DNA of 21,550 nucleotides from assembly GCA_023425285.1 (NCBI GenBank), contig JAFACY010000190.1, positions 1-21,550 on the forward strand, written 5' to 3'. Made by a program: the position numbers and the translations under genes. The notes beneath the pieces were generated by a model. That model made no database searches. It saw only the letters and a list, made by a program, of their open reading frames with translations, and was not told where the DNA came from. Of the stretch, positions 14,061 to 21,550 are shown piece after piece. Within the stretch, counting starts at the first letter, position 1. Every line of letters begins with the position of its first letter. Origin of the DNA: Bacillota bacterium (lineage in GTDB: Bacteria; Bacillota; Clostridia; Tissierellales; Sedimentibacteraceae).

Positions 14061-15605
14061 TATAAATTAATTAGCGATACTTTTAATATTAATGAGTTCA
14101 TTGACTCAAATTCGACTGAAGTTCTGTTGGAAAACGAGTTTACAATCCCTGATAATGCTCCGAATATAGAAAAAATTGTATCTACGGAGGGCAAGGTAAG
14201 GATTAATGGTGTTACCGTCAACGACGGATCTGTAACAGTGAACGGAGAAGTTGTTTACAACATTATTTACCGCTCAAATGATGAGGAAATACTTGTATAT
14301 TCAATTACAGACACTATTCCTTTCACGGAGGAGGTTGCATTTCCTGATGCTCGTGAGGGCATGAATTCATATGCCGATGCGATTATTGATTATATGGATT
14401 CCGATTCGGTTTCAGAAAGAGCTTATTCAATCAAAGCCGTGATTTTATTGGATACGGAACTGACCAGCAATCATCCTGTAACATTCGTTTCCAATCTGGA
14501 ATCTGACGGAAGCTTTCAGGCAAAAACAAGAAACGTAAAATACACTGACAAGGTTAACACATTGTCAGAGGAAGTAAATATCAATGACGCTGTTGAGCTT
14601 AACAAGGGCTCCGATGAAATTGCCAAAATACTCAAGGCAGACTCGGAGGTTTACATCACCAGCATCGATGTTCTTGATGAAAAAATGCTCGTTGAAGGAA
14701 TATGTAAGGTTGCATTCCTTTATTCGGAAAACAACAATCTGAATTCAACCGGCTACGTATCTGAGGAATTCCCGTTTACTCATTACATAGAAGCAAAGAA
14801 CTTAAGCGATGACATGATGAAGGACATAAATGTAAATCTCAGCAACATGACATACAAGGTAGCCGAAAACTACGACAATGAATCAAAGCTCATTGAGTTT
14901 GATCTTTCCTTCGTAATTAATGCTGATTTATATGATACGGTGGAAAAGAACATCATCACAGACTGCTATTCAACGGAATATGCGCTGGACCTGGAGGCTG
15001 ACAATGTTAAGCTGACAAGTATATCTGACATAATAAACAGGACAGTGAAATATGATAACAGTCTCGATGTTGTAACAGGTACCATAAAGGATATTTACAC
15101 AGTTGATATCAGTCCTAAAATTTCCGATAAAAGAGTTATTGACAACAAATACATCGTTGACGGATTTATGGATATGAACATACTGTATCTGAACGGAGAC
15201 ATAAACAAAATTGACAAGGCATACGCATCGCTGCCATTTACGGCAAGCATTGACCTGAAGGATGATGAAGCTAAATCGGAAATTGATTCTGATATTACAA
15301 TCTCAAAATCCGGTGCATACAGAAAGGGCAGCAGCTCGGTGATCGTCAACTGCGATATAAATGTATGTATGAAGCTGAAAAACATGGATGAAATAACCGT
15401 TATAAGCAATATCACCGAAACCGAGCCCATAGACAGAAGCAAAATGCCAAGTCTGGTATTCAGAGTTGTTCAGCCGAATGAAAATCTATGGGATATTGCT
15501 AAAAACTACAATCTTTCAATGAATTATCTGAAGGAATTAAACAATCTGCCCGAAAACAACGAAGTTGCAGCCGGCTCAAAAATAATAATCGCACGCATGG
15601 TGTAG
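14058..15605 (+). CDS. SPOCS/DUF3794 and LysM protein, SipL-like spore coat assembly factor
   Basis: A 515-residue protein with no signal peptide, built from SPOCS (DUF3794) segments and a C-terminal LysM domain, as in SipL of Clostridioides difficile (about 520 residues). SipL binds SpoIVA and tethers the coat to the forespore surface. The first SPOCS-like region is about residues 20-110 (FTIPDNAPNIEKIVSTEGKV, then VNGEVVYNIIYRS). A second lies about 190-255 (VEGICKVAFLYSE). A third lies about 320-455 (VDGFMDMNILYLNGD, VNCDINVCMKL). The LysM is about 468-513 (VVQPNENLWDIAKNYNLS, LNNLPENNEVAAGSKIII). It starts at TTG with a strong ribosome binding site. It is a single gene, divergent from pyrG and ended by the shared terminator at 15642-15661. 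It marks the organism as a spore former. The exact orthology to SipL needs a SpoIVA-binding test. Confidence 0.85.
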   Translation: MYKLISDTFNINEFIDSNSTEVLLENEFTIPDNAPNIEKIVSTEGKVRINGVTVNDGSVTVNGEVVYNIIYRSNDEEILVYSITDTIPFTEEVAFPDAREGMNSYADAIIDYMDSDSVSERAYSIKAVILLDTELTSNHPVTFVSNLESDGSFQAKTRNVKYTDKVNTLSEEVNINDAVELNKGSDEIAKILKADSEVYITSIDVLDEKMLVEGICKVAFLYSENNNLNSTGYVSEEFPFTHYIEAKNLSDDMMKDINVNLSNMTYKVAENYDNESKLIEFDLSFVINADLYDTVEKNIITDCYSTEYALDLEADNVKLTSISDIINRTVKYDNSLDVVTGTIKDIYTVDISPKISDKRVIDNKYIVDGFMDMNILYLNGDINKIDKAYASLPFTASIDLKDDEAKSEIDSDITISKSGAYRKGSSSVIVNCDINVCMKLKNMDEITVISNITETEPIDRSKMPSLVFRVVQPNENLWDIAKNYNLSMNYLKELNNLPENNEVAAGSKIIIARMV

Positions 15606-15641
15606 TAACAACAGGTGAACGATAGGTGAACAAAAAAATAT

Positions 15642-15663
15642 AAGGGCGCAAATGCGCCCTTTA
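15642..15663. terminator. Bidirectional terminator between the spore protein gene and dnaB
   Basis: AAGGGCGC (15642-15649), an AAAT loop and GCGCCCTT (15654-15661) form a perfect 8-bp stem. It has TTATT on the plus side and a T-rich TATATTTTTTTG on the minus side, so it can serve both converging genes. A short direct repeat, AGGTGAAC at 15613-15620 and 15624-15631, lies just before it with no clear role. Confidence 0.85.
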
Positions 15664-15669
15664 TTGATT

Positions 15670-17001
15670 CTATCTCTGGATGTTTCCGAATTTTGTGAAC
15701 TGACCTATCCATGCAAGCTCTACGGTTCCTACGGGACCGTTTCTTTGTTTTGCTATTATTACGTCGGTTATGCCTTTTTTCTCCGATTCTTCCTTGTAGT
15801 AGTATTCATCTCTGTAAAGCATGAGTACTACATCGGCATCCTGCTCTATGGCACCGGATTCTCTCAAGTCGGACATAATCGGTCTGTGATCGTTACGCAG
15901 CTCGGGAGCACGGGAAAGCTGTGACAATGCAACCACAGGGCAATCCAGTTCTCTCGCGAGAGCCTTCAGACCACGTGATATGTTGGAGATTTCCTGCTGC
16001 CTGTTGGAAGAGCCTGTCCCGTCCGACATCAGCTGCAAATAGTCTATTACTATTAAATCAAGACCCTGTTCTATTTTCAGCCTCCTGCATTTGGACATAA
16101 CCTCAAACAACGTAATCGCAGCTGTATCATCTATAAAAACCTTGTAGTTTGAAATCGAACTCATAACACTTATCAATCTTGTCCAGTCATCGTCGCCCAG
16201 ATTTCCCGTCCTGAGCTTGGAGCTGTCAACCATTGATTCCATACTTATAATTCTCTGAACGTATTGTTCCTTTGACATTTCCAGGGAAAACAACGCAACA
16301 GATGCTCCTGTCTTTACTGAATTCATGGCAATGTTCAGTGCAAGAGCAGTCTTTCCCATTGACGGTCTTGCGGCCAGGAGTATTAAATCAGACCTTTGCA
16401 GTCCGGATGTCATTCTGTCCAGATCATCGTATCCTGTAGTCAACCCCGTCAGTCCGCCCTTGTTCATGGCTCTTTCTTCCAACTGATTGAATACGCTCAT
16501 CAGCACTTCTTTTATTTCGGTAAAGGAATTTATGCTTCTATTCTGTGATATAGAAAATATTCTTGATTCTGCCAGCTCAATGATCCTCTGAACCTCATCA
16601 TTTTCCTTATAGCTCTTCTCTATAATTTCATTGGATGCACTGATCAGCTTTCTCAATGTTGCTTTTTCTCTGATAATATTGCAGTAGGCTTCAACATTTT
16701 TAGAGGTTATAATGTTATCGGTCAGGTTCGCCAGATATTCAAAGCCACCCACATAATCGATTTTACCTCTTTTCGTCAGCTCCTCCGTAACCGTAAGGGC
16801 ATCCACGGGAACATTCTGCATGTGAACCTGCTTTATGCAGTCAAATATTTCTTTGTTTGCTTCAAAGTAAAAATCCTCGGCACCTAACAGATTGATGACC
16901 TTTTCAACTGCTACGTGGTCAATTAAAGCAGAGGCAAGAACTCTCTGTTCTGCCTCGGCATTGTGCGGCGGTATTTTTCCTAAATTAATCAGATCAGCCA
17001 T
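15670..17001 (-). CDS. dnaB: Replicative DNA helicase DnaB
   Basis: A 443-residue replicative helicase (called DnaC in Bacillus subtilis), the hexameric 5'-3' helicase that unwinds DNA at the fork. The N-terminal helical domain begins PPHNAEAEQRVLASALID, including the conserved 'n.eAE..vLg.ll'. The RecA-like ATPase half contains LTTGYDDLDRMTSGL, Walker A ARPSMGKTA (211-219), LFSLEMS (the 'SLEM' helix), Walker B VIDYLQLM (318-325), ISRGLKALARELDCPVVALSQLSR and the terminal RNGPVGTVELAW. The length and motifs are normal, and no intein is present, although dnaB is a frequent intein host. It starts at 17001 with AGAGGAAAA upstream, 10 bp after the stop of rplI. It is the last gene of the yybS-gdpP-rplI-dnaB operon. 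Confidence 0.96.
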   Translation of the reverse strand: MADLINLGKIPPHNAEAEQRVLASALIDHVAVEKVINLLGAEDFYFEANKEIFDCIKQVHMQNVPVDALTVTEELTKRGKIDYVGGFEYLANLTDNIITSKNVEAYCNIIREKATLRKLISASNEIIEKSYKENDEVQRIIELAESRIFSISQNRSINSFTEIKEVLMSVFNQLEERAMNKGGLTGLTTGYDDLDRMTSGLQRSDLILLAARPSMGKTALALNIAMNSVKTGASVALFSLEMSKEQYVQRIISMESMVDSSKLRTGNLGDDDWTRLISVMSSISNYKVFIDDTAAITLFEVMSKCRRLKIEQGLDLIVIDYLQLMSDGTGSSNRQQEISNISRGLKALARELDCPVVALSQLSRAPELRNDHRPIMSDLRESGAIEQDADVVLMLYRDEYYYKEESEKKGITDVIIAKQRNGPVGTVELAWIGQFTKFGNIQR

Positions 17002-17011
17002 ATTTTCCTCT

Positions 17012-17458
17012 TTATTTATCAGTTACAATTACTTTCAATTTTGCATTCACCATAGGATGGAGCTTAATTTTTACAAAGTATTCTCCCACTGATTTTATAG
17101 GATCTTCTAAATCGAACTTCTTTTTATCTATATTTATTCCATGATCTTTTTCGAGGCTTTCGGCAATTTCTTTCGTGGTTATAGCTCCAAAAAGCTTTCC
17201 GCTTTCTCCTGCCTTGCCCTTCAGGACTATCGTAACCTTCATCAGCTCTTCTTCAAGCTTCTTTGCTTCTTCAAATATTTCCTTTTCTTTTGCTTCCTTT
17301 TGTTTGTTTGCATTTTCTAAATTTTTTAAATTTACAGGTGTTGCTTCTATAGCTAAATTTTTAGGAAATAAAAAGTTTTTTGCATAACCGTCCTTTGCAT
17401 TGAGGATGGCTCCTTTTTTTCCTACATTCTTAACATCTTCCAACAATATTACTTTCAT
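17012..17458 (-). CDS. rplI: Ribosomal protein bL9
   Basis: A 148-residue large-subunit protein, the usual length for bL9. The N-terminal domain MKVILLEDVKNVGKKGAI followed by AKDGYAKNFLFPKNLA is the family signature. A charged helical linker (about residues 48-78) leads to the C-terminal rRNA-binding domain, with GKLFGAITTKEIA. It binds 23S rRNA and helps keep the reading frame. Its ATG overlaps the gdpP stop codon by four bases (ATGA, 17458-17455), so the two are translationally coupled; dnaB follows after 10 bp. Confidence 0.97.
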   Translation of the reverse strand: MKVILLEDVKNVGKKGAILNAKDGYAKNFLFPKNLAIEATPVNLKNLENANKQKEAKEKEIFEEAKKLEEELMKVTIVLKGKAGESGKLFGAITTKEIAESLEKDHGINIDKKKFDLEDPIKSVGEYFVKIKLHPMVNAKLKVIVTDK

Positions 17459-19464
17459 TGATCGTTACTCTCCTTCTTGTAATGTGAAATTGCCTCGTAA
17501 AGCTTATTCTTAGCCACGTCCATATCCAAGGTCGGTATCTGGGCTCCCGCCATATTTAAATGACCGCCGCCCCCAAGATACTCCATGATTACCTGTACGT
17601 TGACAGTTCCGGATGAACGGGCACTGATATTTATATAATTCTCATTTCTTACAAGCACAAAGCTCATCCTTACACCCTTGATGGTTAACAGCTCATCAGC
17701 GCTTTGTGCAGCGATAACATTTGAGTTTTCTGACATTTCATCAATAAATGACACGGCAGCATCGTCAAATACTATTTCAGATTTTTCTATGATCTCGGTC
17801 TTCTTTTTCATAGAATCAAGGCTCTCGCTGAAAAGCTCCTTGACATCAACCGTATCCGCACCGTTTCTTCTCAGGAAGGATGCGGCTTCAAAAGTTCTCA
17901 CACCTGTTTTAAACGTAAATGAATTTGTATCCACAACTATTCCTGCCAACAGCGAATCAGCTTCAAATTTATTAAGCTTGATGTGATCCTCCATATATTG
18001 TACAATTTCGGAAACAAGCTCGCAGGTTGATGATGCGTATGGTTCTATATAATCTAAAAGCGCGTTTTCTATATATTCCTCACTTCTTCTGTGATGGTCA
18101 ATAAGCACTATTTTATCAGCCTTCTGCAAAAGTTCAGGCGCTTCGGTGTAGCTTGGTCTGTGAGTATCCACAACTACAACCAATGTATTTTGATCCATAA
18201 GGTTAAGTGCCGCTTCTGTAGTAATTATGGAATCAACGTAGTGGTTCTCTTCCTTTTTCATTCTTTCATACATATTTTTAAGAGCATAATTTACTGTATT
18301 TAAAACGATGTACGGCTTTTTGCCTCTGCTTTTTGCAATGGCATAAAGTCCTATGGACGCTCCCAGACTATCCATATCCCCTACACGATGTCCCATTATC
18401 AAAACATTTGAGCTTTGGTCAATTATTTGTCTCAGTGCATAGGATATGATTCTTGCCTTAACCTTGGTTCGTTTTTCAACTGCCTTGCTCTTTCCGCCGT
18501 AAAACTTGACGGAATTCATTCTCTTTACAACTGCCTGATCTCCGCCTCTGCCAAGTGCCACATCCAGAGCTCCCTTGGCATATTCAAGATGCTGAGTCAG
18601 ATTTTTAGCCAATGCACCCGTTCCTATGCTCAGTGTAAAGCTGAAATCCGTTCCGCCTCTGAGAGCCTTTACTTCTTCAAGCATACTGAACTTATTGGCT
18701 TCAAGGTTTTCCAAAAATTTATTTTCAAACATCATTAAGAATTTAGATGTGTCGTATCTTAAAACAAATCCATTCATTTCCGAAGCGTATCTGTTAAGTA
18801 TTTTTTCAACCTCGGCAGTCATGGCAGCCTTTTCGCCCTTGTCGAGCTTCTCTGATATTTCGTCATAATTGTCTATCTGAATAAGACTGACTATGGGTCT
18901 CTCATCATTATGCTTAGTCTTCAGGTTGGTATATGAGGTGGTTTCATTCCAATAACATACGTATGATATATCGTCTCCGAATCGTCCTTCCTCCAGCCTG
19001 TAATACATCACATTGAACGTCTTGCCTGTTTCAGACATTTCTATGTTGCTTAAGGTTCCTTCCCTGTTGTCTTCGAGGGTTTTTAAAGGAAAGCCCTGTA
19101 TGAAGTCGTTTATAAATTCTATATTTTCATTTCCTTCATCTATAAGCTCCTTGAACTTATTATTGAACCAGAAAATTTTTCCCATGGTACCTATGATGCT
19201 TATGGGCATGGGTGAATAATAAAATGAATTTACCGACAGATTTTCTATGTTTTTTGTATAATTTATTATGTAGTTTTTAAGCTCTTTTTCTCTTTGCATT
19301 TGCCTTTTTAAAGCTAATCCGGCAACACCCATTAAAAACAAGCTTGAAACACCGGCATATACATACATACCTTCAATTAAGAAAATTACAATCAAGACAA
19401 TTATAAGTGTCAAATATATTATACTGTCATCCTTTAAAAATTTAGGAGTATTTTTATTTTCCAA
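17455..19464 (-). CDS. gdpP: Cyclic-di-AMP phosphodiesterase GdpP (DHH family)
   Basis: A 669-residue membrane-bound phosphodiesterase that hydrolyses c-di-AMP to pApA and so tunes cell-wall, osmotic and beta-lactam responses. Domain order is standard: two membrane segments (about 15-55), a PAS-like sensor (about 80-175), a degenerate GGDEF domain (about 190-315) whose GGDEF loop is lost, DHH (about 350-515) and DHHA1 (about 565-660). The metal-binding set is intact: His359-x3-Asp363-x-Asp365 (GHRVGDMDS), Asp433 (VVDTH), the Asp456-His457-His458 triad and Asp512 (VVDTN). GGGGHLNMAGAQ (631-642) is the DHHA1 glycine motif. It starts at TTG (19464), because GGAGGT is seven bases upstream; a closer ATG is out of frame. 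It lies between yybS and rplI, as in Bacillus. Confidence 0.95.
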   Translation of the reverse strand: MENKNTPKFLKDDSIIYLTLIIVLIVIFLIEGMYVYAGVSSLFLMGVAGLALKRQMQREKELKNYIINYTKNIENLSVNSFYYSPMPISIIGTMGKIFWFNNKFKELIDEGNENIEFINDFIQGFPLKTLEDNREGTLSNIEMSETGKTFNVMYYRLEEGRFGDDISYVCYWNETTSYTNLKTKHNDERPIVSLIQIDNYDEISEKLDKGEKAAMTAEVEKILNRYASEMNGFVLRYDTSKFLMMFENKFLENLEANKFSMLEEVKALRGGTDFSFTLSIGTGALAKNLTQHLEYAKGALDVALGRGGDQAVVKRMNSVKFYGGKSKAVEKRTKVKARIISYALRQIIDQSSNVLIMGHRVGDMDSLGASIGLYAIAKSRGKKPYIVLNTVNYALKNMYERMKKEENHYVDSIITTEAALNLMDQNTLVVVVDTHRPSYTEAPELLQKADKIVLIDHHRRSEEYIENALLDYIEPYASSTCELVSEIVQYMEDHIKLNKFEADSLLAGIVVDTNSFTFKTGVRTFEAASFLRRNGADTVDVKELFSESLDSMKKKTEIIEKSEIVFDDAAVSFIDEMSENSNVIAAQSADELLTIKGVRMSFVLVRNENYINISARSSGTVNVQVIMEYLGGGGHLNMAGAQIPTLDMDVAKNKLYEAISHYKKESNDQ

Positions 19465-19485
19465 ATCATTACCTCCATAAATAAA

Positions 19486-20451
19486 TTATACAATTTTATT
19501 TAGCTTTCTCAAATCAATCGTCAAATCCACAAGTCCAAGCAGAGCAATCATTATCATTGCTCCGACAAAGACAAACATTGACATCAATACAACCACACCG
19601 ATCACAACATTCTGGACATTTTTTGTGACATTCCTGTTTATAAGATACATTTTAATTACTGCCACACCTTGCAGATACATGGCAAAAAACACTATTATAA
19701 ACAAGTTGAGCTGAATGGCATTTACATTTATTTTCAATATGCTCATCATATACGAAATCAAAAGCATAACAGCCATTGCAACCATAAAGCTTCTTGGGAA
19801 TGAGAAGTATCCAAGACCCTCGTGAGCTCTGATTTTTATTTTGAATCTGTTGGCAAACTTACCTGCAACTATGTAATTGATATATGAAAATACAACTGAT
19901 GCAATAATTAACATGGCAGGAAACATGATTGAAATGATTGCCGGGTCTATTAAATCTATAGCCTTTTTCATTTCCTCAATCCTGTCATTCGCCATACCCG
20001 CAGGATAATTGTTGAGCATCTCCTTCATCATTCCGAGACTTTCATTATATATATCACTCAATTGCTGCAAAAAGTTGACTCCAATAATTAAATCCATCAA
20101 AAATATGAGAACCACAAATGAAATCAGATAACAAGCAGAGCCGTAAAGGATTGTTCTGTTTGCATCCTTATCCCTGCATATTCCGTATGACAAAGCTGTT
20201 GCAAATGGAGTATAAATAATGAAAAACACCAGACCCGTCTGAATACCTAAAAGCATTGATATAATTAAATCTGATGCTATCAATGACAATGCCGCATATT
20301 TCAATCCCTTTCTTTTGGCTAGAATTATAGCCGGAGTGGGATAAAAAAACATTACCACAGAAAAAAAAGAAGATAAATACGCTATAATAACAAGTATCCC
20401 CGCAATCATTGCGGACTCGGTAATACTTGATGATTTATAATTTCTGTTCAT
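19486..20451 (-). CDS. yybS: YybS-family membrane protein (DUF2232)
   Basis: A 321-residue polytopic membrane protein with about eight hydrophobic segments and no enzymatic motif. Its length, hydrophobic layout (including PTPAIILAKRKGLKYA near residues 33-48) and location directly before gdpP-rplI-dnaB identify it as the YybS/DUF2232 family, conserved in this position in Bacillus and many Clostridia. Its function is not well established. The fold resembles S-component-like or transport proteins by hydrophobicity only, so I assign no substrate. The start at 20451 has GAGGTAGCA upstream, and the promoter at 20480-20508 makes it the first gene of the operon. The gap to gdpP is 21 bp. Confidence 0.85.
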   Translation of the reverse strand: MNRNYKSSSITESAMIAGILVIIAYLSSFFSVVMFFYPTPAIILAKRKGLKYAALSLIASDLIISMLLGIQTGLVFFIIYTPFATALSYGICRDKDANRTILYGSACYLISFVVLIFLMDLIIGVNFLQQLSDIYNESLGMMKEMLNNYPAGMANDRIEEMKKAIDLIDPAIISIMFPAMLIIASVVFSYINYIVAGKFANRFKIKIRAHEGLGYFSFPRSFMVAMAVMLLISYMMSILKINVNAIQLNLFIIVFFAMYLQGVAVIKMYLINRNVTKNVQNVVIGVVVLMSMFVFVGAMIMIALLGLVDLTIDLRKLNKIV

Positions 20452-20479
20452 TGCTACCTCATATTGTTTTAATTACACT

Positions 20480-20508
20480 ATTTTACCCTATAAATAATAT
20501 AAAGTCAA
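20480..20508 (-). promoter_or_regulatory. Promoter of the yybS-gdpP-rplI-dnaB operon
   Basis: On the minus strand TTGACT (20508-20503), a 17-bp spacer and TAAAAT (20485-20480), 28 bp before the yybS start codon and just after the end of the regulator gene. Confidence 0.7.
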
Positions 20509-20517
20509 AAACTTATT

Positions 20518-21550
20518 TTATTCCTCAATCTTCCTGTAAAGAGTCGCAATACTTATACCAAGCTGCTCAGCCGCTTTCTTTTTAGCATCAAGGTCCTTTC
20601 CGTACATTTTTATTTTGTTTAATATTACAGACTTTTCATAACCCCTGGTCAGGTCGGCAAGCTTAACATTTTCTTCCTTGCTGTCAACACCTAATTTCCT
20701 TTTTATGCTGTCCTTTCCTATCAGGCTGTTCTCTTCAAATATTATGGCGTATTCGATTAAATTTCTGAGCTCTCTTATGTTGCCTGGAAATTTATATTTT
20801 AAAAGCAAAATTTCCGCTTCTGCCGTGAATCCTTTTATATCCTTGTTATAGATTCTTGAAAAGTAATTCAGGAAATATCTTGAAAGAATAATCACATCAT
20901 ATCCTCTCTCCCTGAGCGGCGGCAGATGTATGGGAACCACATTCAATCTGTAATACAAATCATCCCTGAACAGATTATTGTCAACCAGCAGGCTTAAATT
21001 TTTGTGGGTAGCCGAAATAATCCTTGGATTAACCTTGATGGGAACACTTCCTCCCACTCTTGTTATTTCTTTTTCTTCCAGAGCACGGTTTAACTTAACC
21101 TGCATTAAAAACGGCAAATCCCCTATTTCGTCAAGAAACAGCGTACCATCCTTACAAATTTCAAACTTACCCATCTTGCCTGTAGATTTTGCACCCGTAA
21201 ACGACCCCTTTTCATATCCGAAAAGCTCACTTTCGATTAAGTTTTCGGGAATGGCACCACAATTCAGCGCCATAAACACATTATTCTTTCTGCTGCCTGC
21301 ATTGTGTATGGCTCTTGCAAATACCTCCTTGCCTGTTCCCGTTTCTCCGTAGATTAAAATCGATGCATCACTTTCGGCAACCTGCAGGGCCTCCCTTCTT
21401 GCCTGCATCAGAGCCTCACTTTCACCCACTATATCATCAAAGGTAATCAGATCCTTCTTTCTGTTGGATTCAAGTACCGATTCCTTCATCTTATTAAAGT
21501 CGGAAAATAAAAGAACAAAACCCTCATTGTTTCCCTTGACAACTATGGGA
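20518..21550 (-). CDS. Sigma-54-dependent transcriptional activator (partial, N-terminus missing)
   Basis: The AAA+ and DNA-binding parts of an enhancer-binding protein that drives RNA polymerase with sigma-54. An in-frame ATG occurs at 21489, but the frame stays open to the right edge with sensible sequence (VVKGNNEGFVLLFSDFNKM), typical of the end of a PAS sensor domain, so the gene continues beyond the window. Visible motifs are DDIVGESEAL (start of the AAA+ domain), Walker A GETGTGKE, the sigma-54 contact loop as GSFTGA (usual GAFTGA, with Ser as in many relatives), Walker B GTLFLDEIGDL, PIHLPPLRER and FPGNIRELRN. A Fis-type helix-turn-helix at the C-terminus includes KKAAEQLGISIATLYRKI. 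No response-regulator receiver domain is visible. The target operon is not identifiable here, and no sigma-54 (-24/-12) promoter was recognised in the window. Confidence 0.92.
   Translation of the reverse strand, partial: PIVVKGNNEGFVLLFSDFNKMKESVLESNRKKDLITFDDIVGESEALMQARREALQVAESDASILIYGETGTGKEVFARAIHNAGSRKNNVFMALNCGAIPENLIESELFGYEKGSFTGAKSTGKMGKFEICKDGTLFLDEIGDLPFLMQVKLNRALEEKEITRVGGSVPIKVNPRIISATHKNLSLLVDNNLFRDDLYYRLNVVPIHLPPLRERGYDVIILSRYFLNYFSRIYNKDIKGFTAEAEILLLKYKFPGNIRELRNLIEYAIIFEENSLIGKDSIKRKLGVDSKEENVKLADLTRGYEKSVILNKIKMYGKDLDAKKKAAEQLGISIATLYRKIEE

Noticed and set aside
15612..15631. AGGTGAAC repeated twice at an 11-base period before the terminator.
   Set aside because: Only two short copies with no link to an operator or gene start; not enough to call a regulatory repeat.
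15670..17001. Intein in the dnaB helicase, a common insertion site.
   Set aside because: Walker A and Walker B regions are continuous and the protein has the normal 443 residues.

Overview
The window looks like chromosomal DNA of a low-GC, anaerobic, endospore-forming member of the Clostridia/Tissierellia. The support is a SipL-like spore protein, a 2-hydroxyacyl-CoA-dehydratase-type iron-sulfur reductase module, the Firmicute gene order yybS-gdpP-rplI-dnaB, AT-rich spacers, GGAGG ribosome binding sites and TTGACA/TATAAT-like promoters. The genus cannot be fixed from the sequence; a Sedimentibacter-like organism would fit. I see no tRNA, rRNA, CRISPR array, insertion sequence or complete phage.

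Layout. 1-2220 (minus strand): the 5' end of an unrecognised gene, a nitroreductase-family protein, a DegV protein and a small GIY-YIG protein. 2306-6620 (plus): MTA/SAH nucleosidase, then a redox module made of a BadF-type ATPase activator, a short divergent HgdB-like paralog, a double-cubane-cluster reductase (DCCP/YjiM type) and a DUF3343 protein. Two near-identical hairpins sit at the two ends of this module, and an intrinsic terminator followed by a new promoter divides it. 6624-9033 (minus): a lipid kinase and cardiolipin synthase. 9107-11226 (plus): an EamA transporter and an O-antigen-ligase-like membrane protein. 11231-12029 (minus): a lone DUF5131 (phage Gp37/Gp68) gene with its own promoter. 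12085-13955 (minus): pyrG with a long leader that carries an attenuator-like terminator. 14058-15605 (plus): a SipL-like SPOCS/LysM protein. 15642-20508 (minus): the yybS-gdpP-rplI-dnaB operon, with a promoter at one end and a terminator at the other. 20518-21550 (minus): a sigma-54-dependent activator that runs off the right edge.

The two most striking points are these. First, pyrG (CTP synthase) has an in-frame TAA at codon 3, directly before an otherwise intact protein that includes the P-loop. Second, the 3104-6587 redox module is a plausible under-described system: an ATP-driven electron-injecting activator, a double-cubane reductase, a cysteine-depleted paralog and a putative S/Se-carrier-like protein. 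Its physiological substrate cannot be read from the sequence.
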